Positions 18,902 to 28,488 of a stretch of DNA of 64,000 bases are shown piece after piece (position 1 is the stretch's first letter; each line of letters opens with the position of its first letter). The notes under the pieces were generated by a model, which saw only the letters and a list, made by a program, of their open reading frames with translations, was not told the origin of the DNA and ran no database searches. A program made the position numbers and the translations under genes. Origin of the DNA: Bacteroidales bacterium (GTDB lineage: Bacteria > Bacteroidota > Bacteroidia > Bacteroidales > CG2-30-32-10); contig DAOQAK010000006.1 in the NCBI GenBank assembly GCA_035353855.1, positions 1 to 64,000 of the forward strand. The letters are read 5' to 3'.

Positions 18902-19345
18902 ATGAAAACAAAATTATTTATTATTCTATTATTTATCATTGGTTTTTCAATAGGATGTCGCAAAGAAATCGATGTTCCGGATTCTCAAATGGAAAAGCTA
19001 TTTGGGGAATGGAATTGGTATAAAACATCCGGAGGTACAGATGGTTTAACATACACACCATACAATCAGGGATACAACTTAAAAATTAAATTTACTGACA
19101 AAGGCATTTATAAAACATATAAAAACAAAGCAAATAATGGAAAAGCAAAATATGAACTGACTTTGGGTCCCACGATATTTGGAGGAAGTACTGTAGATTT
19201 GATTACATATTATTTTCATTATGGATTTGTAGGCTCCAAAGTCGACACTAATGTGCAATCAATTAAGTTTGGAGGAAACGATACTTTAGTATTGATTGAT
19301 GAAAGCTATGATGGATATAATCATTATTATGTAAGGGCAGATTAA
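18902..19345 (+). CDS. Lipocalin-like lipoprotein
   Basis: A 147-residue predicted lipoprotein. The N-terminal hydrophobic segment ends in a lipobox-like FSIGC, giving Cys19 as the lipidated residue, followed by RKEID. The mature part opens with LFGEWNWYKTSGG, the tryptophan-containing start of lipocalin-like domains, and continues with short strands. It probably sits in the outer membrane. It has its own promoter box. No ligand or partner can be named. It ends 34 bases from the convergent WG-repeat gene. Confidence 0.7.
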   Translation: MKTKLFIILLFIIGFSIGCRKEIDVPDSQMEKLFGEWNWYKTSGGTDGLTYTPYNQGYNLKIKFTDKGIYKTYKNKANNGKAKYELTLGPTIFGGSTVDLITYYFHYGFVGSKVDTNVQSIKFGGNDTLVLIDESYDGYNHYYVRAD

Positions 19346-19379
19346 TTTTCCTATATTTTCCTTTAGCAATTCTATTTTT

Positions 19380-21899
19380 CTATTTAGTAGCCTGTCCGAT
19401 AATTTTACCTTTCAAGTTTATCCTGTAAGTACTTCCATCAATTTCGACCTGAGCTTCTTCATTTTTAAAAGATGTAGCTTTATCATATTTCAATGGGATA
19501 AATTCATTTCCTTTTTCATCAATAAATCCCCACAACTTCCCTTTCCTTACAGCAGCCGGTCCATCAATAAAAGGTTTTATTTCATCATAAGGAAATATTC
19601 TGACTAAAGCTCCAAAAACATCAATCATCTGATAATATTTACCTGATTTTACTATTGCATAACCATTATAAAAATTATACGCATTACTGTATTTTCCGGG
19701 AAATGCAATTTTCCCTGTTTTATTGATATAACGATAATATCCCGAATCTTTTACTACAGCTTTCCCATAAGAAAAGAAATCTGCCCAAACATATTTTGCA
19801 GGAATTACTTGTTTTCCTTGTATACTATAATAACCAAATAATCCATCCTTTTTTATTAAAGCAAGACCTTCTGTAAAAAAAGAATTATTCGTAGTGTTAT
19901 AAAGTATATTGTCCAGTTCCATCGGAATCACCAGGCTACCTGTTTTGTCCAATAAACCATAATTTAAATCCATATCCTGAACCCGGGCAAACCCTTTTGC
20001 ATAAGTTGTTGCATCGAGATATTGCAAGGGTATTAATTCTACTCCGTTTTTATCAACATATCCATATAATCCATTTAATTTAACAAGTGCAAGGCCATCA
20101 GAAAAATCATAAACTTCATTATATTTCATTGGAATGATCTCTTCTCCTTTTTTATTAATAAATCCCCACAACAGATATTCTCTTACTGCCGCCATCTCTT
20201 CGCTGAACTTTCCAATATTAGCATATTTGAAAGGAATTACCATTTTTCCTTCCTGCGAATAATAAGAATATTTATTAATACTATCATTATATGCTTTAAT
20301 TATCCCATAGGTCTTCCATGAGTCCCATTCAATACTTACGCTATATTCAGGAGCAACTATAATTTTACCACTGCTGTTTACAACACCAACTTTTCCGTTG
20401 GCAGTTGTAATAACATACATGTTATCTGATTTCACATATGAAATGGAATACTCAAAAGGTAATAAAACCTGTCCTGAACTACTTATCAGCCCGAATTTAT
20501 TAATGGTATTATTTGTATTTTCTTCAAATTTGTAATATCCTGCTATGGCAACATCGTTATTAAAGCTCTGGCAGTAATCATATATAAAAGGAATTGCAAT
20601 GCTATCCTGCATATTAATATAACCCCATTTCCCGTTGAGGCTTGCAGCAGCATATCCATAACTGAAACAATCAAGCTCTTCATATTTACATGGAATAACA
20701 ACATTATCTTTTTCATCAACAACTCCCCATAATTCATTTTTCTTTACATTAAACAAATTCTTATCCCTGTATTTTATAGGAATTGTTAAATTCATTAAAG
20801 GATCATAATCCCAAGTGATTTCTTCATATTTACAAGGGATGATCTCTTTACCATTTTTATTTATTATCCCTTTCATTCCATTCATAATCACATCGGTATA
20901 TTTTGTAAAAATCGGCAAGCGAAATTCCCAGTCATATTTACATTCCACTATTGTTTTTCCTTTGCTATCTATCACTCCGTATTTGCCATATTTTTTTATA
21001 GTAACATTACCAAGTGGAAAATAATTTTTCTTTTTCTTATTCCATAAAACGGTATCTAATACGCATGGTGAAATTACATTTCCATTGATATCATAAAATC
21101 CATATTTTTTATTTTTCTTGACAAGGGCAATGCTGTCATAAAAATCATAAATATTGTCGTATTCACATGGAATAATTAATTTTCCAGATGGGTTTACCAT
21201 TCCTGTTTTCTTGTCAAGACTTAATACCAGTCCAAATTTATCGTTGGTAATACTATTGTATTTGCAATCGACTATTATCTTTCCGTATTTATCATACAAA
21301 CCAAATTTTTTATCTAACGATACCATATATAAACCCGGGTATGTTTTATTTTTAATAATATCAGAATAAATGCAAGGAATAATTTCTTTTCCGGTAAGAT
21401 GAATGTAACCTGATTTATTGCCCACCATCACTAATGCAACGCTGTCTTCAAACGAACCAATATAATTATATTCACAAGCAATAACCTCATCCCCGTTTTT
21501 ATTAATCATTCCATATTTACCATTTGAAAGTATTTTAATATAACCTTCTTTTGAAATGTATGAAAATGATTCAGGGTCCCAAACAATATCTTCGTATTTA
21601 CAAGGAATTATTTCTTTTCCCGATTGATTTATCAATCCTGCTCTTCCTGCACGCTTAACTTTAGTAACGCCATCGGCAAAAACATAATCGGCATAATCAT
21701 ATTGCGCTTCAACCACTACAACTCCGGTAGCTTTATTTTTGTAGCCCCATAAACCGTCAACATTGAATAATGTAAGTGTATATTTTGTTGCAGGCTGGGA
21801 ATATGAAAACAAAAAAGATAACACAAAAACAGAAAATAAGAAAACCTTTAAAGGATTCTCATATATACGATGAAATCTTTTAAAAAATAGATTAATCAC
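19380..21899 (-). CDS. WG-repeat protein
   Basis: An 839-residue exported protein built almost entirely of about 20 WG-type beta repeats. Each unit reads roughly K-x-G-x-I/V-N/D-x-x-G-K-x-I/V-I-P-x-K-Y-x-x-I, for example GLINQSGKEIIPCKYEDI and WGFINKKGEEIIPMKY. The N-terminus has a signal segment (about residues 17-35, ending SYSQ). Many repeats in the first half carry Cys in IPCKY, where other repeats carry Ala, Met or Leu. WG repeats are thought to mediate binding, but no function is settled. No sorting domain or lipobox is seen, so it may remain in the periplasm. Confidence 0.85.
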   Translation of the reverse strand: MINLFFKRFHRIYENPLKVFLFSVFVLSFLFSYSQPATKYTLTLFNVDGLWGYKNKATGVVVVEAQYDYADYVFADGVTKVKRAGRAGLINQSGKEIIPCKYEDIVWDPESFSYISKEGYIKILSNGKYGMINKNGDEVIACEYNYIGSFEDSVALVMVGNKSGYIHLTGKEIIPCIYSDIIKNKTYPGLYMVSLDKKFGLYDKYGKIIVDCKYNSITNDKFGLVLSLDKKTGMVNPSGKLIIPCEYDNIYDFYDSIALVKKNKKYGFYDINGNVISPCVLDTVLWNKKKKNYFPLGNVTIKKYGKYGVIDSKGKTIVECKYDWEFRLPIFTKYTDVIMNGMKGIINKNGKEIIPCKYEEITWDYDPLMNLTIPIKYRDKNLFNVKKNELWGVVDEKDNVVIPCKYEELDCFSYGYAAASLNGKWGYINMQDSIAIPFIYDYCQSFNNDVAIAGYYKFEENTNNTINKFGLISSSGQVLLPFEYSISYVKSDNMYVITTANGKVGVVNSSGKIIVAPEYSVSIEWDSWKTYGIIKAYNDSINKYSYYSQEGKMVIPFKYANIGKFSEEMAAVREYLLWGFINKKGEEIIPMKYNEVYDFSDGLALVKLNGLYGYVDKNGVELIPLQYLDATTYAKGFARVQDMDLNYGLLDKTGSLVIPMELDNILYNTTNNSFFTEGLALIKKDGLFGYYSIQGKQVIPAKYVWADFFSYGKAVVKDSGYYRYINKTGKIAFPGKYSNAYNFYNGYAIVKSGKYYQMIDVFGALVRIFPYDEIKPFIDGPAAVRKGKLWGFIDEKGNEFIPLKYDKATSFKNEEAQVEIDGSTYRINLKGKIIGQATK

Positions 21900-21999
21900 A
21901 AAATAAAAATAAGCATTAAAGCGTAAAAATATAAAAAACCGTAGACATTTTAGTCATGGTTATATAAAAAAATATTATACTTATTTTATAATGAAGAGG

Positions 22000-24189
22000 T
22001 TACTTGATAAATAATAATTCCCTGTATTTTGGTAAAGGCCATAATTCATCATCAATTAATATTTCAAGGTTATCAACGTGTTGACGAATAATTTCAAAAT
22101 ATGATTTTACATTATCACAATACATTGTTGCTTTTTTCTTTGCATCTTCTTCAACATTTGCTTTTTTACGTTCTTCGATCATATCATGAACATTAAGTTG
22201 TATTGATTTTATATGCTCCGATATTTCAGTGATAAGCTTTACCTGGTAAGAGCTTTGATTTTTAAAATCTTTTTCAGGAAGAATATTTTTTAATCCGTTC
22301 ACATTTTCAATTAACACATTCTGATATCTCAATGCTGTAGGGATAACATGATTCAGGGCTAAATCACCCAATACACGTGCTTCAATCTGAACCATTTTCG
22401 TATACATTTCATTACGGATGAAATAACGTGCATACAATTCCCTCTCCGAAAGGACTCCGGTAATTTTAAAAAGTTTTTTTGTTTTATCAGAAACATAAGC
22501 ATCAAGAGCCCTGGGAGTATCTGCAATATTTGATAATTTACGTTTCTTTGCTTCTTCTATCCATTCGTCGCCATAACCATTCCCTTCAAATAAAATATTT
22601 TTTGAACAGCTGATATAATTTCTTAGGATCTTGAAAATTGCTTCATCTTTATTTGTATTTGCTTCTATCAATTGATCAACATCTTTTTTAAAATTCATCA
22701 GTTGATTAGCGACTATAGTATTAATAGCAATCATTGAAGGCGAGCAATTGACGCTGGCTCCAACCGGACGAAATTCAAATTTATCACCGGTAAAAGCAAA
22801 TGGTGAAGTTCGATTACGATCAGTATTATCAAAAATAATTTGTGGAATTTTTCCTATGTTCAATTTTAAATCTGTCTTTTCATCAGGCGACATTTTTTCT
22901 TTTTTAACTTTTTTTTCCAGATCATTCAATACATTTGTCAGCTGTTCGCCAATGAAAACTGATATTATTGCAGGCGGAGCTTCATGTGCACCCAGTCGGT
23001 AATCATTACCGGCAGTAGCTACGGCGGCACGCAGTAATTCGTCGTTATCGTGTACTGCTTTAATAATATTTATGAAAAATGTTAAAAACTGCAGGTTTGT
23101 TTTTGGGGTTTTGCCGGGACTCAATAAATTCTTCCCTGTATTTGTAGCCATCGACCAGTTATTATGTTTTCCGGAACCATTAATGCCGGCATAAGGTTTT
23201 TCATGAAATAAAACCCGGAAGTGATGTTTTCGTGCCACTCTATCCATTAAATCCATCAGCAATTGGTTATGGTCAATCGCAATATTTACTTCTTCATAAA
23301 CCGGTGCCAATTCAAATTGATTTGGAGCAACCTCGTTATGCCTTGTCTTTACAGGTATTCCAAGCCTCCATGCTTCAAACTCAAATTCTTTCATATAGTT
23401 TGAAATTCGTTCCGGTATTGAACCAAAGTAATGATCTTCCAGTTGCTGGTCTTTAGCAGCAGCATGACCAAAAAGTGTACGGCCTGTTAATACCAGGTCA
23501 GGACGGGCATAATACAATGCTTCATCAACCAAAAAATATTCCTGTTCCCAACCTAAAGTTGGAAAAACTTTTGTAATATTTTTATCGAAATACTCACAAA
23601 CATTAACAGCAGCTTTATCAAGAGCATTTATAGATTTAATAAGCGGAGTTTTATAATCGAGCGATTCGCCGGTATATGAAATAAAAATAGTTGGAATACA
23701 TAAAGTACCGTGATAGATAAAAGCAGGCGAAGTAGGATCCCAGGCTGTATAACCACGCGCTTCAAAAGTATTTCGTATGCCTCCGCTGGGAAAACTTGAA
23801 GCATCAGGTTCCTGCTGTATCAATTGATTTCCTTCAAACTTGGTAATAGAACGAACTCCTTCAACCGGTGAGAAAAAAGCATCATGCTTTTCAGCTGTTG
23901 CACCATTCAATGGATGAAACCAATGCGTATAATGTGTTGCACCTTTACTTATGGCCCATGCTTTCATTGCTGTTGCTACATGATCGGCAATACGGCGGTC
24001 GATGCCACTACCCTGTTCTATAACATTCATCAGATCATCAAAAACCTGCCCCGAAAGGTATTCACGCATAGCTTCACGGTTGAATACACAACTTCCAAAT
24101 ATTTCGGAAACCTTTTCATGACCATTTTCATTTGTAGTGATTTTGCGTTCAATGGATTTTTTGACTGCTTCGATTCTGAAATTTGACAT
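22000..24189 (-). CDS. glnN: Glutamine synthetase, type III
   Basis: A 729-residue enzyme that makes glutamine from glutamate, ammonia and ATP. The length and the opening VSEIFGSCVFN followed by MREYL are those of class III (GSIII), common in Bacteroidetes and roughly 250 residues longer than class I. Recognisable active-site stretches are GWEQEYFLVDE, NEVAPNQFELAP, the Gly-Ser-Gly-Lys-His-Asn-Asn-Trp segment and GDKFEFRPVG. It is a cytosolic oligomer. It stands alone with a -7-like box close upstream and a G/C inverted repeat further upstream that could be an operator. Confidence 0.95.
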   Translation of the reverse strand: MSNFRIEAVKKSIERKITTNENGHEKVSEIFGSCVFNREAMREYLSGQVFDDLMNVIEQGSGIDRRIADHVATAMKAWAISKGATHYTHWFHPLNGATAEKHDAFFSPVEGVRSITKFEGNQLIQQEPDASSFPSGGIRNTFEARGYTAWDPTSPAFIYHGTLCIPTIFISYTGESLDYKTPLIKSINALDKAAVNVCEYFDKNITKVFPTLGWEQEYFLVDEALYYARPDLVLTGRTLFGHAAAKDQQLEDHYFGSIPERISNYMKEFEFEAWRLGIPVKTRHNEVAPNQFELAPVYEEVNIAIDHNQLLMDLMDRVARKHHFRVLFHEKPYAGINGSGKHNNWSMATNTGKNLLSPGKTPKTNLQFLTFFINIIKAVHDNDELLRAAVATAGNDYRLGAHEAPPAIISVFIGEQLTNVLNDLEKKVKKEKMSPDEKTDLKLNIGKIPQIIFDNTDRNRTSPFAFTGDKFEFRPVGASVNCSPSMIAINTIVANQLMNFKKDVDQLIEANTNKDEAIFKILRNYISCSKNILFEGNGYGDEWIEEAKKRKLSNIADTPRALDAYVSDKTKKLFKITGVLSERELYARYFIRNEMYTKMVQIEARVLGDLALNHVIPTALRYQNVLIENVNGLKNILPEKDFKNQSSYQVKLITEISEHIKSIQLNVHDMIEERKKANVEEDAKKKATMYCDNVKSYFEIIRQHVDNLEILIDDELWPLPKYRELLFIK

Positions 24190-24205
24190 TTTTATATATT
24201 TTTTG

Positions 24206-24213
24206 CAAATGTA
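24206..24213 (-). promoter_or_regulatory. Putative glnN -7 box (TACATTTG)
   Basis: On the minus strand TACATTTG fits TAnnTTTG, 16 bases before the glnN ATG. No TTTG is seen at the expected -33 spacing, so use of this box, perhaps with an activator, is uncertain. Confidence 0.35.
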
Positions 24214-24223
24214 TCATTTTTTA

Positions 24224-24270
24224 TGGGGGTAATTTATATTTTTTTATATTTTATTTTTAACTACCCCCCA
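24224..24270. repeat. Inverted repeat of G/C tracts upstream of glnN
   Basis: TGGGGGTA at 24224-24231 and TACCCCCCA at 24262-24270 are near-perfect inverted copies separated by about 30 AT-only bases. In such AT-rich DNA the two tracts stand out. They might form an operator or a leader structure for glnN. Confidence 0.4.
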
Positions 24271-24320
24271 ATTTTTTATATAAAATATAAATTATATGTA
24301 CATTTTTATAATGAATGAGA

Positions 24321-24365
24321 AAAAAAGAGCGGGCTGATGCAAAATTTGCATCAGCCCGCTCTTTT
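24321..24365 (-). terminator. Intrinsic terminator of dsbD
   Basis: A perfect stem of about 19 bp (AAAAGAGCGGGCTGATGCA and its complement) with an AAATT loop. On the minus strand it runs into a T6 tract. It lies 24 bases beyond the dsbD stop. It is one of the strongest terminators in the window. Confidence 0.9.
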
Positions 24366-24388
24366 CATTTTTAGTTTATAAAAAAATC

Positions 24389-26434
24389 TTATTTCTTTTG
24401 TGTCGAACGTTTTTCAAATTCCTTTAATCCGCTATCAAGGAATTTAATATATCCTTCAATATCCAGATCGTATGCTTTAGGTTTAACAAGCATGCTATCA
24501 TTTGTATCAAGAAGTACGTAGAATGGTTGTGCATTTGCCTGGTATTTATTAAGCTGGATCTCAGAATTTTTCTTTCCAAGAAGCTTTACCTGAATACCTG
24601 CATCATTAGTATACCATTCATTTTCGGGCAATTCAATAACTTTATCATCAACATATAAAGCTACCACAACAAACTTTTCACGTAATCGCTTCAACACTTC
24701 AGGATCACTCCATACTCTGTTTTCCATTTCACGACAATTTGTACATCCGTGCCCGGTAAAATCAACAAACACCGGCTTATTAAGTTTTTTAGCCACTTTC
24801 AAAGCCTGGTCATAATCATAATATCCTTTCAGTCCAAGAGGTAGTTTTTCCATCTTATCTGCATATTTGGGAACTTCCGGAAGGTCGCTTGATGTAACTT
24901 CACCGGCGCAGGTATTTTCACGAACAATCCTACTAATATCAAAATCCTGTGTTTCCATCGGAGGCAGCCATCCTGACAATGCTTTTAATGGAGCACCCCA
25001 CAAACCGGGAATCATATAAACCACAAATGCAAAAACAAAAATCGCTGATAACAATCTTGGAAACGATTTCATCACGGGGTAATCGCTATCATGCGGGAAT
25101 TTAATCTTACCCAGCAAATACATCCCAAGCAATGTTCCTATTACAATCCAGAATGCAAGATATACTTCACGATCAAGATATCTCCAATGATAAGTTTGAT
25201 CAGGAACATTTAAAAATTTCAAAGCAAAAGCAAGTTCAATAAAAGCCAAGATAACTTTTACCATATTAAGCCATCCGCCTGATTTGGGCATTTTTTGAAG
25301 CCATCGTGGAAACAAAGCAAACATTGTAAACGGTAAAGCAAAAGCTAATGAAAAACCCAACATTCCTATAATTGGTTTAAGGAACTGTCCGCCAGCTGAC
25401 GCCACAATAATCCAACCTACAATAGGACCTGTGCATGAAAACGAAACCAGTACAAGAGTTAATGCCATAAAAATAATTCCTACATATCCACCCCTGTCCT
25501 CTTGCGCTACTGATTTATTTACCATCCAGTTGGGCATAGTAATCTCAAAATAACCAAACATTGAAATAGCAAAAATCACAAATATCAGGAAAAATAAAAT
25601 ATTTGGAAGCCAGTGAGTAGCAAGCCAGTTACTGAAATCAACACCAAAAATCAAAGCGATTAATGTTCCAAATAAGGTATAAATAACTATAATTGATAAG
25701 CCATAAACAAAAGCCTGTATCTTCCCTTTACTTCCGCTTTTCATAAAATATGCAACTGTCATAGGGATCATCGGAAATACACAAGGCATAATAATAGCAG
25801 CTAATCCGCCAACAAATGCAAAAACAAAAAACCACCACAGGGATTTGTTTTTACCTGTAACATCACTATCATCATCAGTAATAGCAGCAGGAGCAGATGC
25901 AGTATCCTTTTCCACTTTTGGAACAGTATCGGTTTTTTCTATAGCTACTGTATCTTCTTTTACCGGCTTTGCTTTTTGATAGCCTGCAATATTTTTTATA
26001 ACAAATTCCTGAGTAGGAAAAACACAAGATGTAGAGCATGCTTCGAAAACAATTTCGCCTTTTATATCAAAAGTTTTGTCGGTAGTAATATTTATTTTTT
26101 GTACGAATGTTACCGTATTCTTAAAAAAATACACGTTGAATTCAAAACCTTCATCATATTCTTCAATAGGTTTTGGCTCGTACATCTTTCCATTTAATTT
26201 ATAATCCTTACTGTTTGCAAATGTGAACTGGATAGGTACAGGGCCTCCATCGGTATACGTCTTTTGAGAATACAGGTGCCATCCGTTTTCAATAGTAGCC
26301 TTAAAATATAAATTGGCTGTGGAATCAGATGTTTTCTGTGAAGAAAACGACCATTTTACGGGCTCAAATACCTGTGAAAAACCAATACTGCCAATCAGCA
26401 TAAATACGAACAGTATAATATTTCTCTTTCTCAT
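24389..26434 (-). CDS. dsbD: Thiol:disulfide interchange protein DsbD-like
   Basis: About 681 residues, using the ATG at 26434 (a TTG at 26443 lies upstream). It has a signal peptide, then an N-terminal periplasmic beta domain with paired cysteines in ACSTSCVFPTQ. The middle transmembrane region has about eight helices, with PCVFPMIP and SCTGPIVGW as the two cysteine segments that pass electrons. A C-terminal thioredoxin-like domain has a CTNC redox site (FTGHGCTNCREME). It moves reducing power from cytosolic thioredoxin to periplasmic proteins. A helix-breaking linker (about 530-560) contains one more Cys. It follows tilS by about 60 bases and may have its own promoter. Confidence 0.92.
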   Translation of the reverse strand: MRKRNIILFVFMLIGSIGFSQVFEPVKWSFSSQKTSDSTANLYFKATIENGWHLYSQKTYTDGGPVPIQFTFANSKDYKLNGKMYEPKPIEEYDEGFEFNVYFFKNTVTFVQKINITTDKTFDIKGEIVFEACSTSCVFPTQEFVIKNIAGYQKAKPVKEDTVAIEKTDTVPKVEKDTASAPAAITDDDSDVTGKNKSLWWFFVFAFVGGLAAIIMPCVFPMIPMTVAYFMKSGSKGKIQAFVYGLSIIVIYTLFGTLIALIFGVDFSNWLATHWLPNILFFLIFVIFAISMFGYFEITMPNWMVNKSVAQEDRGGYVGIIFMALTLVLVSFSCTGPIVGWIIVASAGGQFLKPIIGMLGFSLAFALPFTMFALFPRWLQKMPKSGGWLNMVKVILAFIELAFALKFLNVPDQTYHWRYLDREVYLAFWIVIGTLLGMYLLGKIKFPHDSDYPVMKSFPRLLSAIFVFAFVVYMIPGLWGAPLKALSGWLPPMETQDFDISRIVRENTCAGEVTSSDLPEVPKYADKMEKLPLGLKGYYDYDQALKVAKKLNKPVFVDFTGHGCTNCREMENRVWSDPEVLKRLREKFVVVALYVDDKVIELPENEWYTNDAGIQVKLLGKKNSEIQLNKYQANAQPFYVLLDTNDSMLVKPKAYDLDIEGYIKFLDSGLKEFEKRSTQKK

Positions 26435-26479
26435 ATGTATCAATTTATATTTAATTATTTATATATTTATATATGAAAG

Positions 26480-26487
26480 CAAAAATA
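26480..26487 (-). promoter_or_regulatory. Putative dsbD -7 box (TATTTTTG)
   Basis: On the minus strand TATTTTTG fits TAnnTTTG and lies 45 bases before the dsbD ATG, in the gap after the tilS stop. No clear -33 element is seen. Confidence 0.35.
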
Positions 26488-26491
26488 GTAA

Positions 26492-27823
26492 TTATTTTAT
26501 ATCAACATCAATAATTAATATTTTTTTTGTTTTAGGTTTAATCTTATACCTATTGTCTGTTCGCTGCCCTACCACCCACACAATATCATTGCCGTTACAT
26601 AGCAGCCACGTATTTTCTTTATCCAATACCGAAAATTTCAAATCCGTATAAAAATCACTTAGCTTCTTCTTCCCTTTCATACCAAAAGGATAAAAGAAAT
26701 CGCCCGTTTTCCATTTTCTTATTTTTAAAGGAAATTCCAGTTTATCACAATCAAGATAAGCAAGGCGTTTATCTTTTTTGATTTTTAAAGCGGGAGAATT
26801 TTCTTTAACAGAAAATTTCATTTTAACCGGCGCAGATATTGACTTTGTTCTTTCATCAATAAAATATTCCAAGCTATTTTCTTCATTCAGTATTGATGAA
26901 ACGATAAGGAATCTTCTGTCTTTTATCAGCCTGTGTGTTGATGAATAAAATATTTTCCCTTCATCAGTTGTTAATGAATCGGTAATGTTATCAATTATTT
27001 CACCAGTAAAACCAAAAGGTTTCAAATATTCGTAAAGATAAAGTTCAGAATTATCATGCTTCAAAAGCTCAGTAATATCGAGCTTTATTAAAGATTTTTC
27101 ACAGGCAACAATTTTATTTTTTTCTTTTTCTACAACTTTATTAAAAACACTTTCAATGGCGCTTACTCTTGAAATAGCCGATCTTATTGATCTTTCAACA
27201 TCGGGATTCATTTCTTTAAGCAAAGGGATAAGTTTGTGGCGTATTTTATTACGCATGTATTTATCTGAACTATTACTGCTGTCTTCCCTGAATTTTATTT
27301 TTTTTGAATGAACATATTTTTCTATCTCATTTCGGCTCGTAAATAAAAGCGGACGAATAATATTCCCCTGCTTTACTTTAATACCGTGCAATCCGGCAAT
27401 CCCTGTCCCTCTTATTAAATTGATAAAAAAAGTTTCTATCTCATCGTCGCCATGATGAGCAACAGCAATTAGATCATAATTGTTCTTTTTTCTTATCACC
27501 TCGAACCATGCATACCTTAACTCACGTGCAGCCATCTGGATAGAAATCTTTTTTTCATCGGCATATTTTCCCGTTTCAAAACGATTTATAAAAAATGGAA
27601 TATTAATTTTTTTTGCTAATTGCTTTACAAATTTTTCATCACCATCCGACTCTTTATCCCTGAGCATAAAATTACAATGCGCAATTCCAAACTCAAACCC
27701 CGATTCATGCATTAAATCACATAGCGCCACCGAATCAATACCACCGCTAACTGCGACAAGTATTTTCTGGTTCGCTGAAAATAATTTTTCTTTTTTAATA
27801 AAGTTTTGAAATTTTTTTAGCAT
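26492..27823 (-). CDS. tilS: tRNA(Ile)-lysidine synthase
   Basis: A 443-residue cytosolic enzyme that turns the wobble cytidine of tRNA-Ile(CAU) into lysidine, so that AUA is read as isoleucine. The N-terminal PP-loop AVSGGIDSVAL binds ATP. The following HCNFMLRDKESDGDE, AVAHHGDDEIETFF and RPLLFTSRNEIEKY stretches are typical TilS motifs. A C-terminal substrate-binding domain of about 75 residues closes the protein (KIRKWKTGDFFYPFG and LSDFYTDLK). It is essential in most bacteria. It is divergent from the ECF sigma gene. Confidence 0.95.
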   Translation of the reverse strand: MLKKFQNFIKKEKLFSANQKILVAVSGGIDSVALCDLMHESGFEFGIAHCNFMLRDKESDGDEKFVKQLAKKINIPFFINRFETGKYADEKKISIQMAARELRYAWFEVIRKKNNYDLIAVAHHGDDEIETFFINLIRGTGIAGLHGIKVKQGNIIRPLLFTSRNEIEKYVHSKKIKFREDSSNSSDKYMRNKIRHKLIPLLKEMNPDVERSIRSAISRVSAIESVFNKVVEKEKNKIVACEKSLIKLDITELLKHDNSELYLYEYLKPFGFTGEIIDNITDSLTTDEGKIFYSSTHRLIKDRRFLIVSSILNEENSLEYFIDERTKSISAPVKMKFSVKENSPALKIKKDKRLAYLDCDKLEFPLKIRKWKTGDFFYPFGMKGKKKLSDFYTDLKFSVLDKENTWLLCNGNDIVWVVGQRTDNRYKIKPKTKKILIIDVDIK

Positions 27824-27875
27824 TATACTTTATTTCGAGAATTTTTATAAGGAATGTAAAGATACAAAAAAGAAG

Positions 27876-27910
27876 TTTGTTATTTTTAAGTCTTTTTATT
27901 CTTAATTTTC
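27876..27910 (+). promoter_or_regulatory. Possible promoter of the sigma/anti-sigma operon
   Basis: TTTG at 27876-27879 is followed after 23 bases by TAATTTTC at 27903-27910, one base off TAnnTTTG. The box ends 26 bases before the ATG at 27937. The operon might instead be driven by the ECF sigma factor itself. Confidence 0.3.
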
Positions 27911-27936
27911 GTTTTACTAAAAAACTTGCCTGTAAG

Positions 27937-28488
27937 ATGAATGAAACTTTTCAAAATAAATTTCCTCAAAGCATAAAAGAGCTGGAAAATTTTATCGACT
28001 GTTATCAGAACAAACTTGTGCATCATGCTTTTTTCAGGCTGGGCAATAAAGAAGAAGCCGAAGATATAGTTCAGGAAGTAATTATTAAAATGTTCAATGA
28101 TCGAAATAAATATAAAGATTTGGCAAATCCTTCAAGCTATATATTCCGTATGGTTTCTAACAGTTGCATCGACAGGCTCCGAATGAAGAAAAACATTGAA
28201 TATAAAAATGAAATCTTTTTAAAAAATATTTTAAATAATTATGTAGATGACAGCAGCGCAAAAATTATAGAAAAAGAAGAGTTCAAGCGAGTAAATGCAA
28301 TACTTTCACGAATACCGGATGAACAGGCTGAAGTAATACGACAACGTGTTATTGATGAAATGAGTTTTACCGAAATAGCCGATATACTTCAGCTTCCGGC
28401 AACCACAGTAAAATCGCGATTCAAATATGGTATCACTAAATTAAAATCAATCATTCAAAAATCAAAGGAGGTTCAAAATGAACTGTAA
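27937..28488 (+). CDS. ECF-type RNA polymerase sigma factor
   Basis: About 183 residues. The ATG at 27937 is chosen because the upstream extension to 27877 is hydrophobic and unlike the family. Region 2 is visible as HHAFFRLGNKEEAEDIVQEV and YIFRMVSNSCIDRLR. Region 4 is a helix-turn-helix near the end (AEVIRQRVIDEMSFTEIA, then PATTVKSRFKYG). It directs RNA polymerase to a set of stress or envelope genes. The next gene, overlapping by 11 bases, encodes a membrane anti-sigma factor that should hold it inactive. The regulon cannot be told from this window. Confidence 0.88.
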   Translation: MNETFQNKFPQSIKELENFIDCYQNKLVHHAFFRLGNKEEAEDIVQEVIIKMFNDRNKYKDLANPSSYIFRMVSNSCIDRLRMKKNIEYKNEIFLKNILNNYVDDSSAKIIEKEEFKRVNAILSRIPDEQAEVIRQRVIDEMSFTEIADILQLPATTVKSRFKYGITKLKSIIQKSKEVQNEL

